Positions 13,317 through 25,472 of a DNA stretch of 64,000 nt are shown here, one piece after another (within the stretch, counting starts at the first letter, position 1; the number at the start of each line of letters is the position of its first letter). The DNA is from Pictodentalium vernedei (lineage: Eukaryota; Mollusca; Scaphopoda; Dentaliida; Dentaliidae). The notes beneath the pieces were generated by a model, which had not been told where the DNA came from, did no database searches, and worked only from the letters and a program-made list of their open reading frames with translations. The stretch lies in assembly GCA_031216915.1 (NCBI GenBank), contig CM062289.1, forward strand, positions 391,246,674 to 391,310,673, in the 5' to 3' direction. Made by a program: the position numbers and the translations under genes.

Positions 13317-13539
13317 GCAATTTGGTTTCAACAATATTGAAATGCTTCACCCCAACCTCTAAGCATCACTCGCACAATTTTATTGAAATTGGGCAAGTGA
13401 GTTTGGAGAAGACTCCCCAAACATCACCTTTATGACAGACGAGATGAAAAGTGATGACCACAGATAACCATGACTTTCAGACAGATGAGCTAAAAGAAGC
13501 AGACAACATCCACAAAGTGTTTCCCTTCAAAATATTATA

Positions 13540-13815
13540 TAACAAGAAAAGCCAATGCAAAGCGTGTGCCAATGCCCCGACATGCAAACAATTTTCTAAA
13601 TCGAAAGAGTGAAAAAAGGGCATAACACTGGGAAAAAAAAGTGTGGAAAAAACTCATGCTACACAGGTATCGTTCCCCCATTATGCTCTATCACAACACC
13701 AAATATCATTCAAACCAGAGTAGCAGTGGCTGAGATACAAGGGCGAATGCTAGTACATACGAACGGCTGGACGGATGGATGGCCAGATGGATGGATGGAC
13801 AGAGGTCTCCACTAG
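13540..13815 (+). mobile_element. Short mollusc-type repeat with ggacgg tract
   Basis: gcaaagcgtgtgccaatgcc to gatggatggacagaggtctc. Shares cgaaagagtgaaaa...gggcataacactgggaaaaa with 35693-35962. Confidence 0.5.
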
Positions 13816-14364
13816 ATAAAGAGTATTCAAGACTGTAAATATTTGAATTTAAGGCTAGCATTGACTAAATTATTTTTTAGAGGTGATTAGTAGCATGAGT
13901 ATTCTTTTCTAAAATGCAATGTTACCATAAGGGGAGCCTCATGGTAGCTGGATTTTATTCACAAATAACTGTTTGTGGGCACTATCTAATAAACTGTGAC
14001 AAAGCAATTTATAAACTTTCTTTTTTCCCTATGGTTGAGCAAACAGCAGGTTAATGAACATGGTGTGAAGCTGCTAACATTTCAGACTTTTCAACTGGAC
14101 TATGATAGCAGCTTATGGAACTCAGTTAGGAAGAGACAAAGGGGAAGACAAACAATATTCCTCAAACCACATTTAGCCATTGGTTGATTTTACCAAATAA
14201 TTTAGATAGCTTTATTGAAGACAGAACACCAGGTTAATTTTCAGGCTCTATGACAAAAGTAGCATTCTTCAACATCTTTATTATTTTTTATGCTTCCAGT
14301 GCATCCTGATTGATGTTGAAAAACTTTACAGCGTTATGATATTGATGAAAGTACATTCAGTAAT

Positions 14365-14860
14365 TTTTTTTATTGCTATTTAAGGTCACAGTCAGCATCT
14401 ATGGCGATATCATGACCACAACATAGATATTAAGCAGCTGTATGAAGTCAAGTTTAGTCCATTGTTTATGTCCATGTTGCCCACTTTAGAGGAGTTCCAC
14501 CCCTTGAGCTTGATAATTCTAAACTTTTCTAACTGTAGATATATTCTCAAGGATCCCATTTATTTATTGATATTGAAGGTTACAATATCTATGACTATAT
14601 CATGACTGCAACCTAAGTATCAAGTCAGACTTTAATACCCAATCGTTTATACCTATGTGGCTTCCATCTCCATTGCAGAACTATCACACAAGGCATTGTT
14701 CACTAGGTACAATTTTACCTGTAAAACAGAGCTTGTTAACTGCAGTAAAGTAGCACTTCTCCACTTCCTGGGGTTCCCATGTGGAGTTTGGGGGCCTAAG
14801 GTGCTTTCAACAACCTTGGGCAAAATATACCAGAAAGTTTTATAGGAAGAGCCAGAATAG
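14365..14860 (-). mobile_element. Second SINE-like family, two adjacent copies
   Basis: tatttaaggtcacagtcagc (first copy, about 14365-14515) and tttattgatattgaaggtta (second, about 14558-14860). The second runs through cagtaaaacagagcttg-like and acttcctggggttcccatg blocks. Tail is shared with the SINEs, body is not. Confidence 0.6.
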
Positions 14861-14885
14861 CTGCTGTGTGTGCCCATATAACTAA

Positions 14886-15176
14886 GGCCCTGTTTCTGTA
14901 ATTATTTCTTTGCCATCAAAAGTTCATGTTCTTGGTTTATGTTTTAGGCCTCATAATCTACAGAATAGCATGGGTGGTGATGTATTTCGTACCTTGAGAG
15001 CAAGAAGGCTCAAGGGACAAATTTATCAATTTTTTTAACTTGGGTAAAATATCAGACATACACCACTTAATTTTTTTTTTTTTTTTAGTTAACACTGGTT
15101 ATAAAAAGAGTGCATGCAGCAGCTAAAAGGACCATATGGGAAGGCCTGAAAAACAGATTTTTAATTTTTTTAGGCC
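14886..15176. mobile_element. PIF/Harbinger-like MITE, copy 2
   Basis: TAA on both sides (14883-14885, 15177-15179); 291 bp, with part of the central hairpin and left half missing. Confidence 0.8.
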
Positions 15177-15179
15177 TAA

Positions 15180-15955
15180 CCAAACTATTCTTATCCAGAG
15201 TTCATGCTGTCGTGTTCCAATGGTGCTAAATGCACTGAAAAAATATGTTTGGCACCAAAATTGGGCACAAAAAATATATTTATGGTAGGTTTCAAAGGTG
15301 TTGTGGTTTATTATTACAATGTGTAATTTTTCAATAAAATCTGTGTCTGATGACTGGAGAGGCAGAACTCACGCCTGTCAAGTACAGGTAACATCTATCA
15401 TCATGGCTATTTGTTATAGGTCAACTGAATTAACAGTTTATACATTTAATCTGATTATCAAAACATTACGCTTTTACTTAATCTTTTCTATCTTGCTTAA
15501 TCTTTTTTTAATAATCCATCTGGAAGATAATAAATAATATTTTACAAGTTTATTTGGAGTGAATAAACAGAGTAAATACTATTGATTTCTTTATTTATTT
15601 AGTTTTAGTTTTTTAAAATCTGTATTTTTATCATTTGTGGAGTTTTTTGGCAATTGAATACTTACCTTAATAGAGCCAAGTAATACTAAATTAAAATATA
15701 ATTTTGTAAGTGCAACAAGGTGCCAACTGCAACACTCAAGCATTACAGAGAGTGCCTTGTTGCATTAAAAGGACTATACATAGTTAATTTGTTCTCATTT
15801 ACAACTAGATTCTATTTGGCACTAAAATATTTCATTTCACAGTAAAAAATTCATTCAGCACCGAAAAAAAAATCCAACTGGCATGTAACATTTCAGGCCA
15901 GCGTGAACACTATTCCTTTCCCAAACTATAATAAGAAAAAAGAACCTTCCCTAAT
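15180..15955. other. No gene seen
   Basis: AT-rich unique-looking DNA. The pair gcaacaaggtgcc / gccttgttgc (15713-15756) is a loose inverted repeat. No splice-supported exon. Confidence 0.5.
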
Positions 15956-16009
15956 GAAATGGCCATATCTGTTAGTGCTACATTACTTGTCATTCAGATT
16001 TTATTATTT

Positions 16010-16112
16010 TTCTATTTTTGCCTTCAAAACAAGCTCATGACACCTCATTGGAACAAGCACATTGAGCTCATTCTAATGAGGGTGGCATCTGATATGTTGT
16101 GGAGACAAAAAA
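16010..16112. repeat. Old remnant of a TTAA-type palindrome
   Basis: Diverged hairpin around ctcattggaacaagcac ... gctcattctaatgag, similar to 17336-17520. No ends. Confidence 0.4.
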
Positions 16113-16581
16113 TGAAGGATCCATTACAATATTCATATTGCTATGAGCACCCTTCATATCCAATTGCTTTTAAACTAGATTATCACCTGAAATTAGGAAA
16201 TACCAACTTCACAACTTTATTTCATCAAATGTAAAATTCCTTTCCCCACCTATCTTACAAAATTATAAATTTTAATTTACCACAATTTGTTCAAAACTAG
16301 CAGGCCAACCCAACCCAGGACAGGTAGCCCTATGCGTGCGCCAGAAAATGTATGGCTGCACTGCATATCAACTGAGATAACCAAAACTTGAATTTCTAGC
16401 TGGACAGAATCAATGAATCACACACTCCTCATTTATATAATAGATTACCACAACTCATTTGACATTTGAATCAGTGTTTCATCTGTAATATTTTTGCAGT
16501 TTGAAAATCATACTCTTCTCCACTCTGAAATCTTTACATTTTTTCTTACAACATCAACCACACATAATTAATAAACTGTAA

Positions 16582-16984
16582 GGCCACACAAAATAGATCT
16601 TCTGTTTCTCAGGCCATTATTTGTGAAATTGCATGTGAGCGAGCGTTTTTTTTATTTTATTTTTTATTTCAGTAATTACTTCTTTGCCATCAAAGGTTCA
16701 TGTTCTTGGTTCAAGTTTTAGGCATCATAATCTACAGAATAGCATGGGTGGTGGTGTATTTCATCCCTTGAGTGCAAGAAGGCTTTGCAATGCTAAAGCA
16801 TTGCAAAGCCTTCTTGCACTCAAGGGACAAATTCATCAATTTTTTTAACTTGGGTAAAATATCAGACATAAACCAGTTAATTTTTATTTTTTTAAAGTTT
16901 AAATTGGTTATAAAAAGGGAGCATGCGGCAGCCAAAATGACCATGCGGGAGGGCCTGAGAAACAGATTTTTTATTTTTTAGGCC
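16582..16984. mobile_element. PIF/Harbinger-like MITE, copy 3 (best preserved)
   Basis: 403 bp with TAA duplications (16579-16581, 16985-16987). GGCCACACAA left, TTAGGCC right, and a nearly perfect central hairpin: gcaagaaggctttgcaatgc / gcattgcaaagccttcttgc at about 16767-16821. Confidence 0.88.
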
Positions 16985-17173
16985 TAATTTGTCATCACAT
17001 ACATCAAGAAAAGGTTATCTTTGATATATGAGGACATCATATATTTATATTTATATATTTACATTTATCATTTACTGGGGTTCAATGACAATTTTGACAG
17101 CCAGAGTCACCTTGTGTCAGAATATATATATTTTGATTATTTTAGAAACAGATTTCACTATTTTAAGTGCAGC

Positions 17174-17637
17174 CATTACCATATTTACTCTATGTATTGG
17201 GACAGCTAAAAATAATTATTTTCACAGGTGTCCCAATTCTTAGAAAATGGGAAAAGAACACAGCCTGGTCTTGATTTGATGCTGAATAAAGTTGTGTGTG
17301 ATTCATTTTCCATCACTATATACAAAAATCGCAGTCCAATTTTTTTATATTTTCATTTTTTGCTTCCAAAACAAAGCTTATGATCGCTCATTGGAACGAG
17401 CGCATTGCGCTCGTTCCAATGAGGGATCATAAGCTATGTTTTGGAAGCAAAAAATGAAAATATTTAGTTACTCAAGAATTTTTTTTATGAGTGTCGTCTG
17501 CTAATAGCGACGGGTCAACTGGAAACAAATCTCCTGAATGTCCCAAACTTCAGAGCATAAAAAAAATATAGTTTTCTGAAAAAAATGTGTGTCCCAAATC
17601 ATAGAGTGTCCCAATACATAGAGTAAATGCGGTAATG
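17174..17637. mobile_element. TIR MITE (TATTTACTCTATGTATTGGG ends)
   Basis: Left cattaccatatttactctat and reversed right cattaccgcatttactctat match over about 31 bp through tgtattgggaca. A TTAA-type palindrome (17336-17520) lies inside, so the MITE is the older. Confidence 0.7.
17336..17520. repeat. Palindrome core of a variant TTAA MITE, ends lost
   Basis: Arms cattttttgcttccaaaac / gttttggaagcaaaaaatg around gagcgcattgcgctc match the design of 37604-37855, and gagtgtcgtctgct matches near its end. Nested in the MITE at 17174-17637. Confidence 0.6.
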
Positions 17638-17953
17638 AGTATTCAAGTTGTGCAGAAGTATGTAAAGTGAGGACATTTCACACATACTTCATATTATAAA
17701 GTTAAGACTCAAAGAGATTTATGGAAATTCCAGCTTATAAGCTATGTACAGAGATCAAGAAATGTGGGGTGAGTTATCATTAAACATCTGGTCTCCTCAA
17801 AGAAGTCAACTGAATAAATGTACTTTTCAACAAAAGAAATGAATTCAAACATTTTACAAGGAAGGGGCTGAAGTTTAAGGACTTTTCATTTGCATACAAA
17901 CCCTATAATAGAATTGTATTCTATAAATGTGTTTCATTTTCAGTTAGTAGTAA

Positions 17954-18350
17954 GACCTAAAAAAATAAAAAATCTGTTTCTCAGGCCCTCCCGCATGATC
18001 CTTTTGGCTGCCGCATGCTCTCTTTTTATAACCAATTTAAACTTGAAAAAAATTAAAATTAAATGATTTAAGTCTGATACTTTACCTAAGTTAAAAAAAC
18101 TGATGAATGTGTCCCTTGAGTGCAAGAAGGTTTTGCAATGCTTTACAAAGCCTTCTTGCACTTAAGGGATGAAATACACCACCACCCTTGGCATTCTGTA
18201 GATTATGAGGCCTAAAACTTGAACCAAGAACATGAACTTTTGATGGTTGAGAAGTAATTACTGAAATAAAAAATAAAATAAAAAAACGCTTGCCCACATG
18301 CAATTTCACAAATAATGGCCTGAGAAACAGAAGATCGACTTTGTGTGGCC
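17954..18350. mobile_element. PIF/Harbinger-like MITE, copy 4, reversed
   Basis: TAA duplications at 17951-17953 and 18351-18353; 397 bp; central hairpin shortened on one arm. Shows the intact sequence ttcacaaataatggcctgag, the empty site for the element nested in copy 1. Confidence 0.85.
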
Positions 18351-18353
18351 TAA

Positions 18354-19335
18354 ACTGTATTTTGTTACAGTGACGCTGTTTTCATTAAATTTATCAGGTC
18401 TTGCAGATAGACACTCCTAAGGAAATGGGCACAAAACAATTTTTGACAAGCAAATTCTGACCACCAAATTAATAATGCTCTTTATCAGTGAAATACTGCT
18501 TAAAAATGACAAGAGGTATTATATGGTTACAAGATGAATGATTATTAGCAAAAACACGCAAAAATAGGAATATGTGCAACCTGACATTGCAGACAATTTA
18601 CAGGCTTCATTATGTTATTTGTTAAATGAAGCTTGCAAATGGGACAAACATCCATTCATAAATAACTTAAGAAAAAATGGATGATCATTTGATAAAAAGA
18701 CAGAAGCCATGTTTTGAGGTGAAAATTTACACGCAAAAAGTGAGATACTTTCATGTATTATATTGATCAAAAACATAGGGAGATAATATTTTTTTAAATA
18801 TTCTTTCTGCAAGGCGATTTAAAGAATTCATATTTCATGCAGTATTGTTACCAGCAGCCATAAAATTATGCATATTACAGTATTTCTGTTACATTCTGTG
18901 CAACATCTTTGATAAAGAAATTGATGGTAGTGTACTGTGAAGGTCAACAGATGCAAGTAAAATGATGTAATTTGCCTCTGTAGTTGCCCATGACCAACCT
19001 GGTGGAGCCATGACTGACTTCAGAGGCAGATCAGTAACTGGAGAAAGCTTTCTCCTGACTTTTTTTTTTAAATTTCAGCTGCTAATAACAGAACCACGGA
19101 AAGGTAAAACCTCAAATATTCAACCAACAATATTAGCCTAAAATTCCCAATATACAGCACAACAGTTTCTGCAACAAACTCAGCAGTTGGTTCCAGCAGT
19201 ATTTTGATTTAATGTCACATCAAATTTACAACAATTGATTCTGTAATCCCATATATACTGCAACAAATGTTGATTCTCAAATCTTGAAGAATACAACTTC
19301 TGTTACAAAGCATTTTGTTGATATTAAAAAGCAAA
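18354..19335. other. No gene seen
   Basis: AT-rich DNA between two TWA MITEs. ctgacttcagaggcag and tttgcctctgtag (about 18973-19030) form a weak inverted pair. Nothing else supported. Confidence 0.5.
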
Positions 19336-19340
19336 CATAA

Positions 19341-19737
19341 GGCTCCACAAAGTAGATCTTGTTTCTCAGGCCATTTTTTGTAAAATTGCATGTGGGTTTT
19401 TTATTTTTTATTTTAGTAATTATTTCTTTGCCATCAAAAGTTCATGCTCTTGGTTTGTTTTATGTTTTAGGCCTCAAAATCTACAGAATCGCATGGATGG
19501 TGGTATATGTCGTCCCTTGAGTGCAACAAGGCTTTGGAATGCTAAAGCAATGCAAAATCTTATTGCAATGAAGAGACAAATTTATCAATTTTATTAACTT
19601 GGGTGGTATTAATATCAGACATAAACCATTAAATTTCTATTTTTTCAAGTTTGCATTGGTGATAAAAAGAGAGCATGTGACAGCCAAAAGGACCAGGTGG
19701 GAGGGTCTGAGAAACAGATTTTCAACTCTCCTAGGCC
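19341..19737. mobile_element. PIF/Harbinger-like MITE, copy 5
   Basis: TAA duplications (19338-19340, 19738-19740), 397 bp, diverged central hairpin. Confidence 0.82.
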
Positions 19738-20009
19738 TAAAATGAACATTTTCACAGCTACCAAATGGTTTGTTTAAATACAGTACAAACGCCCACTACC
19801 AATACACAAGAATGAACAGATTTTTTATACAAGCCCACCAACTGCATCAGATACGAGAAAATAGTTGAAATATTGAAGTGATGGCATCCATCCTGCCAAG
19901 GAATGTATTTCTTCATGCTAAGATAAAGAAGAGCCAGGATTCAATTGAACCCAACTACAAACAGGGGTTCTAGAGCATTCAGCAAGTTGTTTTTAGATAA
20001 AACAAACAA

Positions 20010-20408
20010 GGCCCCACAATGTAGATGTTGTTTCACATGCCATTTTTTTGTAAAATTGCATGCAGGCAGGCGTTTTTATATTTTATTTTCTTAATTATTC
20101 CTTTGCCATCAAAAGTTTATGCTCTTGGTTTGTTTTGTGTTTTAGGCCTCATAATCTACAGAATAGCATTGGAGATAGTGTACTTCATCCCTTCAGTGCA
20201 ATAAGGCTTTACAATGCTAAAGTATTGCAAAGCCTTGTTGCACTCAAGGGATAAATTATCAATTTTTATCAACTTGGGTAAAATATCAGAAATAAAACAT
20301 TTAATTTTTATTCTTTTAAGTTTGCATTGGTTATAAAAAGAGGGTATGCAGAAGCCATAATGACTATGTGGGAGGGCCTGAGAAACAGATTTCTAACTTT
20401 TTTAGGCC
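20010..20408. mobile_element. PIF/Harbinger-like MITE, copy 6
   Basis: Right TAA intact; left target copy reads CAA. 399 bp with hairpin gcaataaggctttacaatgc / gtattgcaaagccttgttgc. Confidence 0.8.
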
Positions 20409-20784
20409 TAACAGATACTTTTCTCAGTTTGATAAACTCCTCAAGGGAAACAAGGGAAAATAACATGGAACATTTTTAAGTGCGAGGATCCATTATGAAA
20501 TCAGATCTGTACCCCATGATAAGCTAGAATTGTGCCATGATTAATTTGAATCCAAAATATAGTGGAAAGGCTGGAGGACCAAACAAATTAGTTGGCCATA
20601 ATGTTTAACAAATGCATAAATACTGACATTTGTATGTATGAACCAAAAGAACTCTGGACTATCCAACTCCAGGATAAAGCATAATAAATACCTAAACTTT
20701 TTCAGTTCTGAGACAAAGATTTATGAGTAAAGCATGAACCTGATATTTTTCATAGTTTTAGGCAGATGTAAACAAGAGCTATTG

Positions 20785-20985
20785 CTGAAGGCAATTATAC
20801 CCCCACAGCAGAGCTGACGACTCCATGAAGCATAAATGAATTAAAAACGAAGTGAGGGCCATAACTCAGTTGAAAAAATGTTATGAATATTCTCGGAAGG
20901 ACTCACACATGGACGGACGGACAGACGCATGTAATCCAGTATACCCCCCCCATTTTCTTCGAAAGTGGGGGTATAATAAACATAT
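20785..20985 (+). mobile_element. Short mollusc-type repeat (gtgggggtataat end)
   Basis: Left caattatacccccac, right gtgggggtataat: inverted ends, with ggacggacggacagacg between. Confidence 0.6.
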
Positions 20986-21469
20986 ACCCTTACAACAGAT
21001 GACAGTAGCAATACCCTTAGATAACAATAGAAACACCCAAAGGGTAAAACATTTTTAACCCTTCCAGACCATAGCTGATGCCACTCTTAGAAATGGGCTC
21101 TTAGCTCAATTAACATGACAATGCATATAAAACATTATTGAAAGCTGATGTTTACTTTTCAGTTATCACATAAACATTAAAAATTCTCATAAAACAGAGC
21201 ATGAAAATAGGTTTATCCAAAGCCCCCTCCTACAATACCAAAAGCATATGCTCCTCACTGGAGTGTTGGCATTCCTCAAAATGGCATAAATGTATTCCAT
21301 TTTGAATAAACAAATGAACATACATGCAGACTAACTTGGTTAAACTCCCCCTGCATACACAATGACATAGAACGTGGGCAATATAAAAGTTGTTAAATTT
21401 TCTGCTGCTATTCAACAAACATTATTCCCATGGACAACAAACAATACAACAAAGTAAATAGTTTACAGG

Positions 21470-21835
21470 GTCAGTTTTTTCTAAGTCTAACAAGAGGCAT
21501 AACTGTGGTAATTATGCATGGACAAAAAACCCACAAGTGTAACAATGGCCATAACTCTGAAATGTATGTGTGGACGAAACCCACACTAAATGGATTGCCT
21601 TTCCCCTATACCTGTCTGTCACCATGTTAAAGGACATCAAAATCCAACTGATACACGAGTTATAATGCTGATTATCGAATTGTCCAAGACATTGTTAATA
21701 TAAAGCAGCACACCAAGATTAATTAAAATCTGATAGCTATTGTTTGAGTTATCATATAAACAAACTTCCGGATGGAAGGAAAGATGGACGGATGGACAGG
21801 AGTTCTTCATTATATTGCTTCCATGCAGGAGGATG
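21470..21835 (+). mobile_element. Mollusc-type repeat with ggatgg tract
   Basis: aacaagaggcataactgtgg, two partial units (gcatggac / gtgtggacgaaacccac) and ggaaagatggacggatggac. Ends not clear. Confidence 0.4.
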
Positions 21836-22889
21836 AAAAAAGGGAGTCACAAACTAAAATTTTGGAGAACAAAATTTATAAAGACAAAATCTATACAGCA
21901 ATTTTAGTGTTTAATCTAGGGTTTGTTTTCAAATTCATTAAATGAAGTGCTGATATGGATTTCTTATTCAACCAATATGCAACTGACATGTCAGGTATTT
22001 ACTGAATGAAAAGACGATGGTACTCAGCTGGAAAACAATATGTTATTAACTGGTAAAGTGCAAGATTATTTTGGGTTGTCACAGAAATTACCAGTGAGTG
22101 ACAAAAGACATTCTCTTTTAAAAAACAAACCCTCTATGAAGGCTATCGGATTTGCTTATACCTACAAAATGAAGTAATGCAAAGAAAATGAAATGTTTAT
22201 CGCAGTACCAACACTTCCCAATACAGCTTGGATAGTGGCTATCAGCATTATTGCGATAGTTAACTGGGTAATATACAAACTGTCTGTTGTGTTCATTTTT
22301 TGTTGTTTTTCTTGGAAAAAAACCCACGAGATTGAATTTAAGCCTAGGTATTCACTAGAGAGCATCTTGTAGAGAGAAAATGTTTAATTAGGAAAAAGGT
22401 GATAGTCAATTATAAGTAAGGGCAAGTACACAGTATCATATTGAGGCACACCTTAAATCATTGCAACTCAAAGCTGCATCACAATGAGGCCATTCAAATG
22501 AAAGAATGTTGAAAATTATTTCATTGGCTAAAGGGGTAAAACAAAAAGTACTTTGAAAGAAAGTGAAAGATAGAATTATGCAAGAGTAATTGAATATAGA
22601 GAGACAACCTCCAATCTTTGAAATCATGCTTCTTTAATATTCAATGTGTACTATTTTAGCTTCCCTAAAAGCACCTATGCACTTTTTGTAGGTGCACTTT
22701 TTATGGCTTGCCTTGCTTTGACACAAATGAAGAAATAAAAATACAATGAGACAAGGATTGTTGAAAAGCTCTCCTGTAGAAATGTCCAAGAATCAATGTC
22801 ATGGGTTGATTATTAATCTATTACAAATAGCATACGACACTTGCTAAAAAATTTCTTTAATAAGTAAAAACTTTAGTTTTTAACTAAAA

Positions 22890-23262
22890 TACATAGCTTG
22901 AGACCTCTCAAGGGAACATGTTCAAGAAGCATGTTCCAATGAGGGGATGGAAGCTATATTTTTGAGAAGTAAAATGAAACAAGAGATTGTCACTCGGAAG
23001 AGACTATGTCCCCGATGCGGCAATGACCTTGATCTGTGTGACCTTGACCTCCATGGAACAAAAAAAAAAAAATTTGTGCGCAACAAATCATCTCCCCAAA
23101 AGCAACAAGTATGCCAAGTTTCAACAAAATCCAAAGAAGCATCTTAGAGTTATGGAGCGGACACGAAAATCTTCCTGATGGACAGGTGGACAGACGAACG
23201 GAAGTTACAAACACTATATGCCCCCCCCCCCCCCCCCCCCCCCAAAAAAAATTTCAGGGACA
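22890..23262 (+). mobile_element. Mollusc-type repeat joined to a TTAA-type hairpin remnant
   Basis: 22890-22985 is a diverged hairpin (agggaacatgttc ... gcatgttccaatgagg). After it come ggcaatgaccttgatctgtg, caagtttcaacaaaatcc and ggacaggtggacagacg, then a C-run at 23221-23243. Confidence 0.5.
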
Positions 23263-23858
23263 TAAAAAATAATAAAATTTTAATGGCAATTTCTGTGAAG
23301 AGTACTGGCCATTTTCCGGCAATTCATAAAATTTGTTATGTAAATGGAACTCAGGCTGCATAATGAATTTTCCTTTCATGATAACAGATATTGTTGATAA
23401 ATGACAGAATATTTAACCAATCACAACTTGTTTGACAGAATTCAATGAGCTGTCTCAAACAAGTTCTCCTTGGTCAAGTTCTGCAACCGCATAGTGGGAA
23501 ATATTTAATGTTGGAACAGTGGTATTTTTCATTAGAGCACAGAGAATTAGTTGAGGAAAATTATGTCTGAATGGTTACACAATTTATATCAGCCAGCAAT
23601 GTATGTTAGGATAAAAATTCAAGTGAAACTCATACAACTTTAATAACATATTTTACTTTATTCACCCAATTAGGATTCTTCAACATGCATAATACACAAG
23701 GTATAAACCATTACTTTGATAATGGTGAAATGCTTGATCACTAAAAACTAAAAAAGGACAGAGATAGTTTACTGGTTTTCTGTTTATAACTTTTACCATG
23801 TAAACTCACCAGTTGTAAAAAATTGGTTGATGACTATGGATTAATCTTTCTTTATTTT

Positions 23859-24105
23859 TTAACCCTTTACCCAATGAATCAGCCACATCCACCCACATAA
23901 TTTACAAATAAACAGGTTGAAAAACATATATTTTTTAATAAATGTGAACAAAATTATATCATGTGAGCCCCTCATTGGAATGTGCTCATCAAGCTCATTC
24001 CAATGAGGGGTCACAAGATATGGTTTCGTAGAAATATTTTGAAAATTCTTAAAAACAATAATTAAAATAATAAATTTTGATATCCTGTGTGTTGGTAAAG
24101 GGTAA
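23859..24105. mobile_element. TTAA palindromic MITE (piggyBac-like), copy 1
   Basis: Left end TTAACCCTTTACCCAATG, right end ttggtaaaggg then TAAA. Central inverted repeat around gagcccctcattggaatg. No coding capacity. Confidence 0.8.
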
Positions 24106-24435
24106 AACTGACAAACAAGTTTACAAGAAAACAAACGAGAAGTGCACATCCCGAGTATACTGTCTATATGTTTTTAAAAATGTTATTGAAATTTATGGCT
24201 AATTTAGGAGCACTACAGAATCAGAGAAAATAACCAATCTGTGTGTGAGACAGACACTGTCAGACTCCTGGAGTCAAGGGAAACAGAGCAAGAGGAATAT
24301 TACAGACCACCCACTTAGCTACTTCAGTGCTTGATACAGTCGATCCAATGTCAAGAAATTTCCTTGATGCTGTTTTATTATTTATATCATCCCAAATAAT
24401 GGATATATTTAATTTTTAATGGGATCTATTGTTAT

Positions 24436-24469
24436 TGCCTGAGAAACAGATCTTTTACTTTTTTAGGCC
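24436..24469. mobile_element. PIF/Harbinger-like MITE, terminal fragment
   Basis: Only gcctgagaaacagatc ... ttttaggcc and TAA remain. Confidence 0.65.
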
Positions 24470-24471
24470 TA

Positions 24472-25352
24472 AGGTTTAAATATTACTACAATGGTCTTCA
24501 CTAACCCATGTTTACAATATCAATCACCTGGAAAGACACATAGAAACAAAATTCACCCTAACACAAACTTTTACAACTTAAAATTGACTCAGTCTGAGAA
24601 AAATATGAAAATTTTCACTGAAAAATAGAGAAATATTTTGGTACAAATTGTGTGCATACAGTAGGGTTAAGGATGTTATTCAAATAAAAAATATACAGTG
24701 AAGAGAAGTCAAGGTACTACAATCTGCACAAAAGCTGACGTAAAAGCTAATTCTTACAACCAAAAAATAACTATGTTTTGGCTAAAAATGCCCATCAAAT
24801 TCCTGAAGTATACATCAAATGAGGGTTAAATATTACTGCAATGCACTTCAGTTTCTCAAGTCTACAATATCAATCATCTGGAAAGACACACAGAAACAAA
24901 ACTCACCTTAACACAAACTTTTACAACTTAAAATTGACTAAGTCCAAGAAAAACAGGTAAAATTTTTACAGAAAAAAAAACCCAATTCAATTATATTTTC
25001 ACTCACAGTAGGGTTAATACCTAAACATGTTATTCAAATGAGAAAAATATGCAGTATTGAAAAGTAAAGGCCCCCAAAATCTGCACAAAAGCTGACCTGA
25101 ACACTAATTCTTACAAGAAATTGACTAAGTTTGGGCTGAAAATGTTTGGTGAAATTGGGAAAAAAGTCACTGTATTAGGGTTGGATACTGTTGTGAAAGC
25201 CCCCAACCACATATATATGTAATATAAAAACCCTGGGCCCCATGGACTTTTGAGAAAATTACCTAAACACTAATTTTTACAAAATTGGACACATATGTCT
25301 GACGCCGACACTACATTAGCTCACCACTTCTTTGAAGTAGCTGAGCTAAAAA
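24472..25352 (+). mobile_element. Minisatellite element, about 351-bp unit
   Basis: taaatattactacaatg at 24476 and taaatattactgcaatg at 24827 start two units with acaatatcaatcacctggaa and aacacaaacttttacaactt; a third starts near 25178. The right end is the hairpin ttagctcaccacttctttgaagtagctgagctaaa. Confidence 0.65.
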
Positions 25353-25472
25353 TAGATCAAATTCTATCTGTCAGGTCCTGGACTTTCATTGTAAACAGAA
25401 AAATAAATCATGTTCTATCTGTCATGTACAGCAATTCCATTAAAAAACTGTACGGAGGTTCATGTGGAACAC

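Larger units (their letters stand above)
10235..13495 (+). mobile_element. Type B minisatellite element, outermost layer of a nest
   Basis: 10235-10673 and 12995-13495 together form a type B element: ccaaatatcaattac before the MITE and caaatatcaacagg after it, then gtttggagaagac, gacagacgagatgaaaagtg and the end gactttcagacagatgagctaaa. A G-run interrupts it at 13279-13310. Confidence 0.6.

Noticed and set aside
14050-14187. Plus-strand exon after acceptor ctgctaacatttcag
   Set aside because: Open for about 38 codons, but no donor follows and no protein features are visible.
16732-16944. Paired open frames on both strands
   Set aside because: They fall on the palindrome of a TWA MITE; a hairpin gives mirror frames.
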